64,000 nt of DNA from Drechmeria coniospora (taxonomy: Eukaryota; Ascomycota; Sordariomycetes; Hypocreales; Ophiocordycipitaceae), in assembly GCF_001625195.1 (NCBI RefSeq), contig NC_054391.1, forward strand, positions 2,697,390 to 2,761,389, read 5' to 3'. The translations under genes were made by a program, and so were the position numbers. A model generated the notes under the pieces. That model worked only from the letters and a program-made list of their open reading frames with translations, did no database searches and was not told the DNA's origin. Of the stretch, positions 24,321 to 34,152 are shown in pieces (the stretch's first letter is position 1; every line of letters begins with the position of its first letter).

Positions 24321-25267
24321 GGTTGCGGAATCTCGTCGCAGAACTCTCCCCGCTGTCTCGGTCGCTCTGGTCGCATGCAGACTCCTCACACGCCCACGCA
24401 GGGACGATGCCGTCGGTTGGCAGGCTTGGTGCGGCACGGCAGGCTTGTCGTGGTGCCCGGCGATGACGCTTGTGTCTCTGTTCGGCTACCGGTCGCTCAC
24501 GGGCATGTCGAATTGGTCGTCGCGGGAGCCCAAGAGAATGAGGCTACGATGCAATGCCGAATCATTCGCGTTCCTTGCCGGCCTTGGTGACGATGCAGAG
24601 GCACCAAGCGGGCGGGAGGGTGGAAATAGCTGGAAGGGGAAGAGGGGACTGTCGGGGTTGGATGAAAGGATGACGGGGAATCCAGCCGGGTTCAAGCCCT
24701 TCCCCTCTATAGAGTCGAGTCGGCGGCTTGGTATTGGGGAGGAGCCGGGGAGGGTAGCAGGTACCTGCACGCTTATTCAAAGAGGACCACTATGTTGTTG
24801 GTGGCAGGATGATACTAGTTGCACTTTGTATTCTGCGCAGCAAGTATAGTACCTTGCAGTATTACTTGACTAGGTACTTACTTGTACATACTTAGGTAGA
24901 CAATACTTGGTGATGGTGTAAGTACAGTAAGATGTACAGTAAGATAAGTAAGTACAGTAAGTAGGCACCTACCTACTAACCTATGACTAGGAGCACTCAG
25001 CACGTAGGGCGTACTTGTACTTGATGTACAGTACTCAAGTTGGCTCAGTGGATGGTGGCCCTGGTCGGCGCACAGACCCCCGTGAGATTTGACGGATCCC
25101 CGTGTCGAACAAACCTACAGGAGCGTGCATGTGCCGAAAGCGACACCCACCGTACGGATTCGAGCGCCCAAGTACGGAGTACTCGGTACTTGCTCCCCTG
25201 AGTACATGGACGAGCGCTAGTATGGCCGCACTCGTTCGTACGTGCATAAGTAATTACTCAAGTACAG

Positions 25268-25353
25268 TACTGTACGTGCAAGTACTGTAATACTGTACGT
25301 GCAAGTACTGTAATACTGTACGTGCAAGTACTGTAATACTGTACGTGCAAGTA
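25268..25353 (+). repeat. 23-bp tandem repeat of GTAC words
   Basis: Three perfect copies and a partial fourth of TACTGTACGTGCAAGTACTG plus TAA. The unit is itself made of TACTGTAC and GCAAGTAC words, so it is a local amplification of the dispersed motif. Confidence 0.92.
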
Positions 25354-26092
25354 TTACGGCGAGCTCCGTACCTGTCCTGTACTAGTAAGCAAGTACGTGG
25401 GCATTGGTGAGCCCCAGAGTCCGATGTGCATGCTGTAGTTGCACCGTAGGCACAGTAAGCTTACGAGAACTGCGAGTACGAGTATCCATACTCCGTACAG
25501 CAAGTACATGGAGGTGTAGTGCGACTGCGAGAACGGAATACAAAACACTCCGTACCCGGAAGGTGCTTGTCGGAAACGTTTCAACGCTCACACGTGCCAC
25601 TGACGATCTGCAACAACGGGCAAATACTGTAGGAGGTAATGGCATTCGTGCACGGCTAACTCATCATCGAGGGGAGCGGGTCAACGCAGCAATAGTGTCA
25701 TTGGATGTCATGTACAGTACCTAACTGGCTAGCCTTTGCCGGTACAATTGCCTCTGCGCTCAAGGAACCCGCCCTTCGTTGGCCCCTCCAGCACGTACTG
25801 AAATTTGCAGATGACGAAGGGTTCCTGATCCGGACAACATACCAGTGTTTGATGTGCCAGTATTACTCTGTAGGGGTACATACATGTGCTTGGTCCTCTG
25901 CGGCTCGGTGCCGAGAAACGGCAAGGATTGCCGAGGCCGAGGTTGGCACAGGCCCTCTCGAATGAGCGGTTGCGAAAACGGACAGCCCAGTGCCAGCGGA
26001 CAGCGTACTAGTGCCGGACGAGAACTTGCTTGTACTTGGTCGTACAGGTAGTATTACAGTACTCTGCATTGCCACGAGGATTTGTAATGAAG

Positions 26093-26179
26093 TACTCCGT
26101 ACGGAGTACTCCGTACTGTAATTACAGTACAGTACAGTACATGTACTTACTTGCCCAAGTACGGAGTACTCCGTACTTG
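26093..26179. repeat. Stacked GTACGGAGTAC palindromes
   Basis: Two extended perfect palindromes of the TACGGAGTACTCCGTA type (near 26093-26116 and 26158-26178) flank a run of TACAGTACAGTACAGTACATG, which is itself GTAC-periodic. No coding potential is seen. Confidence 0.88.
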
Positions 26180-28012
26180 TATTACAACGCAATCGGTGCA
26201 CACCAGCTTCATATCTTACTACCCCCTTTTCCAGGCACCAAGCCACCAATGCCCCTATGGCATCGGGGTACCTTGGCAATGGTCGAAGCGCAACGGCACT
26301 ATTGCAAAGCAAGTTCAATACTCGTTTCAGGCACCACTGCCGGAACTCTATTCTCGGCCAATACCACCCTAGAAGCAGGGTCATGCGTCGTCGAGCCAGT
26401 GAGTGTGGTGCTACGTGTTTCGATATCCTTCCCGTCTTCTGCACCGCGGCTGCATTAATAATGGTCGACTACAGCCCAAGGACGGTACGCAAACGCCGTT
26501 GTGATGGATTCCTGCGTCCTCCGTCGGTTCCGGCAAGTCGCCACCAGATGTCTGAAAGAGGTAAGAATACCTTGCGCTCCGAACTCGGGGGGCCGCTACC
26601 TATTATTAGTACCTCTGTACCTGTACGGAGTACAGTACGGAGCGCTCCGAAAGGAGGCACCTAAGTAATTACTTACTCCGTACTCCGTACTATACGTACA
26701 GTACAAGTAGGTACTTTCTGAAAGCAGGTCAAAACGGCACGTCCAAGACACCGACCCAAGGTACTCCGTACACCGGGGGAAAAAGCACTGTATTTCTGTA
26801 CATGTACATGTACTTGTACGGAGTACACCTACTGTAGTGACAAATCACCTGCCTGTACGAAGTTTTAATCCTTCAAAGTACATGTACTTGCACGGAGTAC
26901 AGAAGACCGCAAGTACACGTGGATATGTGTTTCGATTATTACTCCGTACAGTACGGAGTAATCCAGTACAGCATACTCCGGGATATCAGAGCACAGACCT
27001 ACAATTTCCATACCTTGGTACTTGTAGGTTTGCCATCGAATAATGCAGTACAGCTATCTGTATTTGGATACTCAGCTTCATGCGCACTCGCCGCCCTGCG
27101 AGCAGTATTATGTGCTGCTCACCTGTTCACAGTCCGGGGTAGTCACCGCCCAATATCTGTTAATTAAGTACCAGTACGTAAGTCGGTGTAATAATGTGCC
27201 CGTGTAATTAGTGGTTTTGCAAAGTACGGAGAACAGAGTACTCCGCACTCCGTAAGTACTTACAGTGCTCCGTACATCTAGTTCATATCGACTTCATCTA
27301 CCAAACAACCATTGCTTAAGAATGGTTGAGTAGCTGCGAGTGTAATTGGCCATATCTCATACCGTGCTTCCCGCATACCAAGGTCGAGTTCATATTTCGA
27401 CGTGTAGAATAGCATGGAGTTTTGGGTGTGAGGGGAGTTCGTATGAAAGATGAAATATTGCATCCGAGGGTACAGACGCAACACGGTCGTGCTCATGAGA
27501 AGGATCTGGGCCACCGGCCCACGGCGGCTGCGACATACCTGCCTCCAGAGCGTGAGCCAAGAACGTTGGTACTCCTGGGCAATGCAGCGGCTTGGGACCG
27601 CAGGTAATATTCAGCGTGCCGACTTGCTCGTCGTCGATCCCTCCCGAGTCCCGGGTGGGCGAGACACTGCTATAACACGGCAGGTTTAGCATCGCTCCAG
27701 GTCCCCTAGGTGCCCTGTGGCGGTCCCCCGCAGGCTAGAATAGTGTCCCCCACCGACCGTACGGAGTGGCATCTGAGCATCCCCACGTTCCAAGCTTGTT
27801 TGTTTGCTGGCTCAACCTCATCGGCGCCATGCACAATTCCAAACAGTCCAATCTATCAGCGACCAACCGTCTTTCAGAAGCGTCCCTCACAGCTTCCCTA
27901 CCCAGCTCCCGCGCATCTCAGCCTTGACGTTCAGCCTCGCGAAAATTGACGACCTCGAGCGACACGCACGTCGTCGTCTGCTGTGTCTGTCGATCCATCC
28001 TCGCCAGCAGCC

Positions 28013-28939
28013 ATGGTCGTCGTCGAGACGAAGGCTCTGAACGCTCTCGAGGTACGTTGGTCAGCATCGCCCGCGTAATTGTCCATCGCTTCATCTCCAG
28101 CTCGGAAGATGGCTAACAACGCACACGCACCCATCACACAGCCTTTTCTCCTCCTCTCCAGGTCCATCACCTCTCCCCGAGCCGCTGCCGACCTCGTCAC
28201 TCGCGCAACGTCGGCCCCCAACACCTACATATTCGCCGAGCTCCTCCAGACGCCGCAGGTTCAGGCGCTGAAAAACTCGGAAGAATATGCCTCCCACCTC
28301 TCCCTCCTCTCCATATTCTCCCACGGCACCTACCAGACCTACCATGCGACACCCAACCTACCCCCTCTCAACGACGCCCAGACCCTCAAGCTTCGACAGC
28401 TGTCGCTCCTGACTCTCGCCCGGGACAGGTCGAACCTCTCCTACGCGGTGTTGCAGGGGGCCTTGGGGTTGTCACATGCCCGCCAGCTGGAGGATCTGGT
28501 CATAAAGGCCGTGTACGAGGGTCTCCTGCACGCTACGCTCGACCCTGCCCGTCAGGCGATAGAAGTGACGAGCATCTCTCCGCTCCGCGACCTCCAACCA
28601 GGCTCCGTCCCGGCCATGACCATGGTGCTCAATAGCTGGTCCGACCGCTGCATTTCCACCATAGGGGACATTGAGGCCCGAATCAACGCCATCCGCGCCA
28701 ACGCCGCCGCCCGGGCCAAGGAGGAGCGCGCAGCCGGTGACGACGTCAACGACTCGGCGGGCGATCCGCAGGAGTCGGACAAAGCAGATGTGCCTGGCGA
28801 CGAAGGCCTTCCGAAACGGGGACTGAACAAACGCTCGATGCTGGAAGTAGGAAACCTTGCGGCCGGTGAAACGATGGAGCTTGATGAGCAGCTCCGGGCA
28901 GATGAGTCGGCCAAGCGAGCCAGCAAACGGAAGATGTGA
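28013..28939 (+). CDS. CSN7: COP9 signalosome subunit 7 (PCI domain)
   Basis: This is a subunit of the COP9 signalosome, the deneddylase that recycles cullin-RING ligases; in fungi it is needed for normal development and light response. Exon 1 (28013-28051) encodes MVVVETKALNALE. A 90-nt intron (GTACGT, branch GGCTAACAA, acceptor CACAG at 28141) leads to exon 2, 28142-28939. The protein has 278 residues. The junction restores a continuous helix, ALNALEPFLLLSRSITSPRA, typical of CSN7. The PCI winged-helix region follows (about 20-190, with YIFAELLQTPQVQAL and LARDRSNLSYAVLQGALGL). The C-terminal tail is charged and ends KRASKRKM. A nearer CAG at 28100 and a later CAG at 28170 exist but do not restore this helix. 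Confidence 0.93.
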
Positions 28940-29411
28940 TACCCAGTTGCGCCCAAGGACGACATTTATGTTGGGCAAGGATGACGAAAACAAACATCGC
29001 AATGCGGACTTTGCACTAGACGAGAATGAAGCCATGCACTTTTCTGTCATGTATTTACTTCCATAACCACCACCAAGCTCTGTAGCTACCAAGGAGAAAG
29101 GCAAGCAAAGCGGGCTCTGCCAAATCGTCAACTCTCCGTCAACATGCGTGAACCATTAATGGGGCAATGCATAGCAGAAGCATTATGACAGGAAGAAGGG
29201 TGATTCTATCTGACAAGGGATGGAGCTGGCATCACGCCGTAGGGTCCAAGCCGAGAGGCTGTATTTGTACAAGGAACATGCGAAAGCCCGAATTGGTCAT
29301 CGGGGAGGGCGGGCTCTTTTTTTTCCGTCTCCCGGGGAAAGCGCTGCAAAAGCAAGAACCGACGACGCAGCGTGCGTCCGGCCGGTAGGTTGAATGCTAG
29401 AGCGGAAAGGC
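28940..29411. other. Convergent 3' intergenic region
   Basis: This short AT-richer space lies between the CSN7 and RAX1 stop codons. I see nothing in it beyond likely 3' untranslated sequence. Confidence 0.6.
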
Positions 29412-30649
29412 TCACAGCCTTTTACCCGGAACCAGGATAAAGAGCACACAGAGCGCAGCGTCGACGAGGATGGTCACTGCCAAGACCATGCAGGCTCGCT
29501 TGGCCAGCAGTCGGCGCACGTACGGTTCCCGTATGCGCGAAAAGCTAAAGGGGGTGTGTTCGCTGTACCCGACCAATGCCATGATGGGATCCAGCGAGTA
29601 TTGATAGGAAGCCAAGAAATAGACGCCGATGGTAAATGGAAGAATAATCTAAGCCAGAGATTAGCCAGCACGCAAAGTGGCAGCACGCATATGACAGCAC
29701 GCATATGCGAGTGCTGGGGGGCACGTACCCAGCATCTTGTAGCACGAGACTTGTCGAGAAAGATAAGAACAAAGGCGGTCCAGAACGCGGCAAACATGGG
29801 GACGAGCCCCATGATCAGGCGCATCACAAGTGTTGGGGGTATCAGGTTTCCCAACGCCTTCATGCGCAGGAAGCCCGGGAAAGCATCCCTATCCATGGCT
29901 TGAAACACATAGTCCTTGGCTACGTCAAAGACCTCCGGGTCATCACGACCGTGGTCCTCGATCGCCGAGATTAGGTTGTCCGTAATTGACGCAGGCAGCA
30001 CAATCTCCCTCTCGGCGCCAGGGAGCAGGAAGGTGTACAGAATTTTCTCTGCCGACGCTCTGATGTCCTGTCGCGAGACTGTATGAGGCGGCGAGTTCGA
30101 GTGGGTCGCATCCCGGGAGTTGCTGTACTGCCTGCTCGGTTGATCGGCTCCAGCCTCGTCAATCGATGAGCCGTGTGTCTGTGCCTGGTCTTCCCGGAGG
30201 AAAGCCGACATCCGGGCGTCCTGGTCTTTCTCCTTGGCCGAGTCGTACGCGGATGGAGCGGCAGCCCGATGCTCCAAGTCACCCATGTTTTCCAGCATGT
30301 CCGACCTTTGTTTGGAGCCACTTCTATCCATGTCGGGAGTGGCCACGAGGACGGAGCGGCGAAGTTCACGCACATAATGACGACACAGCGACATGTGTTG
30401 CGTGACGTCGAGCCTAAGGGTCCATCAGTCAAATGCTCGCATTTATACCGCGCTGCGGAGGAAATACCAGAAATCCAGATAGTCCACGGATCGCTGCTGG
30501 TCCCGCATATAGATGTAGAAAGAAAAGAGATCAACTGGCGGCAACGTGCGTCGGCTCAGCACCTCGAAGAGGGTGGGCAGTCGATTTCTGGTGAGGTCGG
30601 GGTGCGGCGACGGCGTCGCCATGTCGCGCTGCGCGGCTACATGCTCCAT
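29412..30649 (-). CDS. RAX1: Rax1-type RGS-domain membrane protein (polarity/bud-site landmark)
   Basis: Rax1 is a multi-span protein that, with Rax2, marks growth sites in yeast; its N terminus resembles an RGS domain. Three exons: 30468-30649, 29729-30413 and 29412-29648, giving 367 residues. Intron 1 is 54 nt (GTATTT..TTGACTGATG..TTAG) and restores DFW^LDVTQHMSLCRHYVREL; intron 2 is 80 nt (GTACGT, branch GGCTAATC). The RGS-like region covers about residues 17-210, interrupted by a Ser/Asp-rich insertion around 75-150. Three membrane spans follow (LIMGLVPMFAAFWTAFVLIF, LPFTIGVYFLASYQY, MVLAVTILVDAALCVLFIL). The first ATG (30649) is used; a second at 30622 would shorten the protein by nine residues. 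Confidence 0.9.
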
Positions 30650-31395
30650 GTTGGAAGATGATGAGCGTTCACTCCGCCTCGTTCGCGAGGCTATCTCGGA
30701 CCGGTTCGCTGGCAGGGATCGGTAGTGAATGAAGAACGGATAGAGGCGGCCGGAATGGTCTCCGACAACGCAGGTACGCGGCGTCTCCCTCTGAAATGGC
30801 AGGCTTCTTCGGTTTGCGGACTTGAAAACGACACAAAGAGAGCGTGGGAGCGAGGGGGTCGGAAGCAGGAAACGTCACTGCAAACGAGCTGGAGGCACTG
30901 TGTCGTACGAGGCGGCAATCGGGATGCACACTCACCTCGTTGGACGGCTGGAGTGTGATAGGTAATATGCCAATTCAGTTGTCGTAAACAGATGGGAGAT
31001 TGGGCGACGCACTAGTCCAGGACAAGGACAATGCGCAAGTACCCAGGTACCTATTCCAGGGTGGCTTGGCGGGATGCACTGACATCACGTGATTGAAAAT
31101 CAGTCAAAGGTCATTGTCTTCCCTCATTGGCTCGCTATGCTCCACCACCACCAGTTTTCCAGCTGCCCTACAGGCTACGCACAAAGATTTTGCGGAATTT
31201 GGTATTCCGACATCACAACTCCTTATCGCCAACCGTGAAGCCGATCAGCAGGTACGAGCAATCGCCAATCCTCAACGTGTTTTTCTTGCCGCACGAAGCA
31301 GCGGGAGGCCTCCGGACTCTACGGCGTCTCTCTCCTCATCGCGCGAGCATCATCGTCGTCTAGAAGACCTGGAAACTGATTGGGCCGACGCAGAC
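30650..31395. promoter_or_regulatory. Shared divergent promoter region of RAX1 and RPL31
   Basis: This 746-bp space separates two divergent start codons. It contains a perfect CACGTG box at 31086-31091, about 305 bp upstream of the RPL31 ATG, where bHLH factors of the Cbf1 type bind in yeasts. Part of it may be RPL31 5' UTR. No gene is seen. Confidence 0.55.
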
Positions 31396-31955
31396 ATGAC
31401 GACGAAAGGAAAGAAGCCTGCTGGCAAGCCTCAGCGCTCCGCCATTGCGGATGTTGTCGCCCGCGAGTACACCATCCACATGCACAAGAGAGTAGGTCTA
31501 CCGCGGCGGAAGAGTTTCCGAGAAGCAAGCGAGAGGTCGAACGGTATGGCTAACGGGCAATAGCTACATGGTGTCTCCTTCAAGAAGCGCGCTCCCCGTG
31601 CCATCAAGGAAATCAAGGCTTTCGCCACTCAGGCTATGGTACGATGCCTCTCCCGAACCCTCGTCTGGGTGACCCAGTTGGCTCGTCAACACCATCGCAG
31701 CTCAGCCCGCGCCCGTCATCCGGCCCACCATCTAACATCCGTCTCTTGTAGGGCACCACCGACGTCCGCGTGGACCCTCAGCTCAACAAGAAGGTCTGGG
31801 AGCAGGGAATCAAGGGTGTTCCGTACAGACTGCGCATCCGAATTTCCAGACGACGAAACGACGAGGAGGATGCCAAGGAGAAGCTGTACAGCTACGTTCA
31901 GGCGGTGAATGTCAAGAACCCCAAGGGCCTCCCCACGGTTGTCGTTGAGGAATAG
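31396..31955 (+). CDS. RPL31: 60S ribosomal protein L31 (eL31)
   Basis: This is a structural protein of the large ribosomal subunit, near the polypeptide exit tunnel. Exons are 31396-31491, 31564-31638 and 31752-31955, giving 124 residues. Intron 1 is 72 nt (GTAGGT, branch GGCTAACG, TAG) and intron 2 is 113 nt (GTACGA, branch TCTAACAT, TAG). The translation begins MTTKGKKPAGKPQRSAIADV and contains the family core REYTIHMHKRLHGVSFKKRA, then RAIKEIKAFATQAMGTTDVR, then VDPQLNKKVWEQGIKGVPYR, and ends VVVEE. Length and sequence are normal. All splice junctions are phase 0. Confidence 0.97.
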
Positions 31956-32398
31956 AGCAGCAGGGGTTTTGTCTTTTGAAACTGCGTTCCGGGGTGTCAT
32001 GGCATTTCGGAGTTGAACCCGGCCCTTCTAGCATGTCGAGGCTGAAAACCAGGGAAATATGACGAATCCTACCTACCGACCGTGGCTGACGACGTGAGTC
32101 CGTGTAAGACGACGTGAGGGGGCGTGCGTATCATGGCGTGAGGTAGGCGAGAGAAGCCAGGAGAGAAAGAAGAGTAATTGGTCGTTCCTCTGGCTCTATT
32201 AACTGGCGATGGTACCATCGCTATCAACTTCTGGCGACACCTCTATTCCGTCTTGCGCCCCAAGGCGACTTTTCCTATCCAGCTCGACGGGGAATGTGCG
32301 AGGGAAAAAGCAATACAATGTATGGCAAGCGGCTAGTGGTATGCACCCGATGACTCCAATTCTCCCGTAGAAAATGCCATGGACCGGACGAGTCTCCT
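31956..32398. other. Convergent 3' intergenic region
   Basis: This space lies between the RPL31 and UBC11 stop codons. No gene or repeat is evident; it is likely 3' UTR of both. Confidence 0.6.
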
Positions 32399-33069
32399 TT
32401 ACTCGTCCTCTACGTCCCTGTGTCTCCCCATGACCTTTTGCTTGAACTGGTCGGGGTCCTTGTCCCAGAGTTCGGCAGCCTCGCCGTTCAAAGGAGAGGC
32501 ACTGAGGTTCGTTAGTGGGTGAGAATAACAAGGCGAGATCCGGACGGGGAGGGCTCACTTGTTCGGCTCACCGAGCAGGCTCTGGAGACTTAGCAGGACA
32601 GTTTGGATGTTGTACGCGGCCGTCCACTTGTCCTTGAGAATATCCAGGCAGATGCGGCCGGAAAAGTCGACGTTGGGATGGTAGATGGGTGTTTTGAAGA
32701 GGACGGTGGGGGCGGTGTAGGGGTAGTTGGAGGGGAAAGCGAAGCTCAGCTTGAAGGAAAGGCCAGCGTAAGGGGTATCATCTGGGCCCTCGATGGTGGC
32801 CGTCCAAGAGAGGAGGTTGCCATCGGCGGAGGGGAAAGCCGAGGTGCCCGGTGCAGGTGAGGTCATGAGTTGCATCAGCTCGGTTTGCAGCCTGGTGACG
32901 GATCACGTTAGCAATGGCCCACCGCCCATGCACGCAGGCAAAGTCTGAGTCCAAGTAGCTACCTCTTTGTGACGCTGAGACTGTCTGGCCCGGTCCGCGA
33001 GCCGCTGAGCTTGGCGGCCTCAACGCTGCCCGGGGCCGAGTTTTGGTTATCTTCCATGGTGTAATCCAT
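32399..33069 (-). CDS. UBC11: Ubiquitin-conjugating enzyme E2 C (Ubc11/UBE2C), APC/C-specific
   Basis: This E2 carries the first ubiquitin for the anaphase-promoting complex, which destroys cyclin B and securin. Three exons: 32963-33069, 32559-32891 and 32399-32501, giving 180 residues. Introns are 71 nt (branch TTGCTAACG) and 57 nt (donor GTGAGC, branch CCACTAACG). The flexible N-terminal extension leads into [14 protein letters not shown], which is typical of the UBE2C group. The catalytic Cys is in [19 protein letters not shown]; downstream comes [19 protein letters not shown] with the family-specific EPNNASPLN. Start choice: ATG at 33069 (MDYTMED) is the first in the open frame; ATG at 33057 would give 176 residues. 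It is divergent from CHK1 and 3.3 kb from APC11. Confidence 0.95.
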
Positions 33070-33700
33070 GGCCGGGACGTACGGATTGGCCGCGGCGTGG
33101 CCTGTAGGCGCTGCGCAGGACCTCGGCGACGATGACGAAAAGGTGGCCAAGGGGAGTGTTGAAACCTGTGCACCAATGTGTGACGGCAGGTCTGCAGAGC
33201 AACGTGGTCAAGAATTGCTGGGGATGCGGAAGGGTGACTGCAAAAGACGACAAATTAAGAGAATCAAAGGCCGGGCCGATAGTCGAGACGAGAGAAAGGG
33301 GACGAGCAAGAAGGAATCCGGCCGGTAGCAGTAGGAGGAGAAACTAGGAACGACGTGGCCCAGGCAAGACGTACGGCGAGAGCGAGACTGGTTGACGAAA
33401 GGCAGGACCAGGGAAGGTTGTCGGTGCAATGTCAGGTAAGGGGTAGAATCAGGTGCTTTGCTCGGATGGCAAAGGTACACTCTGGGGTTCGCGGGAAGGG
33501 CATCGGCTCGGAATGTTTTCGCCGGCTTGAAAGCTTGCTAGGTCCATGGAGGAGGCATGCAGGAGAAGTCCATCTCAGGAAGCAAGAAGATGCTGAGGTG
33601 GAGAAGGAGGGGGGGTTGTTTGCTGCAGCAACGGACGGAGCCGGCGGGGCCAATTAGCGCCAGCGAGCCGCTGGCCTTTAGTGATGACGGTGGAAGGTTT

Positions 33701-33743
33701 ACACCTGGAATATCGGGTCTAAGTACACCTGGAATATCGGGTC
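33701..33743 (+). repeat. 19-bp direct repeat, 24-bp period
   Basis: ACACCTGGAATATCGGGTC occurs at 33701-33719 and again, identically, at 33725-33743. It sits centrally in the shared UBC11/CHK1 intergenic region. Confidence 0.95.
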
Positions 33744-33865
33744 CTTGGCATCCATCCATCAGGCCGCCCAGTCGCCTGGGTGCTTCAATTTGGGGGGAGG
33801 GTGGGGGCATCTGTTGACATCGAACCAACCAAACAACCTGGCACTCGTGCGACAATAAACCTCCC

Positions 33866-33882
33866 ACGCGACGATACGCGAC
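33866..33882 (+). promoter_or_regulatory. Tandem ACGCGAC boxes (candidate MBF/MCB-like sites)
   Basis: ACGCGAC occurs at 33866-33872 and 33876-33882, ten bases apart, so both fall on the same helical face. The ACGCG core is that of the MluI cell-cycle box bound by Mbp1/Swi6-type complexes. The functional reading is inference. Confidence 0.45.
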
Positions 33883-34048
33883 CATCATGAACGAACAGCA
33901 TCTGATATGACACTGGTGGCCAACGAGGAAGAATAATCGCGACAAATTGTCTTCTCATCTTGCTCCCCGGTTCCCGCCTGTTCTCGCCTGTTCCCCCTTG
34001 GTCCCCCCTCATGCTCGGCGGGAGAAGGGGCAGAGGCTGACTGCGTTG

Positions 34049-34081
34049 CCTCCTCCTCCTCCTCCTCCTCCTCCTCCTCCT
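34049..34081 (+). repeat. TCC trinucleotide microsatellite
   Basis: A nearly pure (TCC)n run of about 33 bp lies some 70 bp upstream of the CHK1 ATG. Pyrimidine tracts in this position are common at fungal transcription starts. Confidence 0.9.
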
Positions 34082-34152
34082 TGCCCCCCTATAATTGCCC
34101 TCCTTCTCACCTGGCAATTCGTACTTCGGGCGAGGGCCCAAGTAAGCACAAG

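Larger units (their letters stand above)
24321..28012. other. 3.7-kb divergent gap rich in GTAC words
   Basis: This is the upstream space of both CCC2 and CSN7. No gene is supportable. The section from about 24830 to 27260 is one of the densest GTAC-word islands and includes a 23-bp tandem array. The last 700 bases before CSN7 are free of the motif, except for GTACGGAGTGG near 27759, and probably hold its promoter. Confidence 0.65.
33070..34152. promoter_or_regulatory. Divergent promoter region between UBC11 and CHK1
   Basis: This 1.1-kb region must hold the promoters of both genes. It contains a duplicated 19-bp word (33701/33725), a tandem pair of ACGCGAC boxes (33866-33882) and a TCC microsatellite (34049-34081) just upstream of the CHK1 start. 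No convincing reading frame lies in it. Confidence 0.6.
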
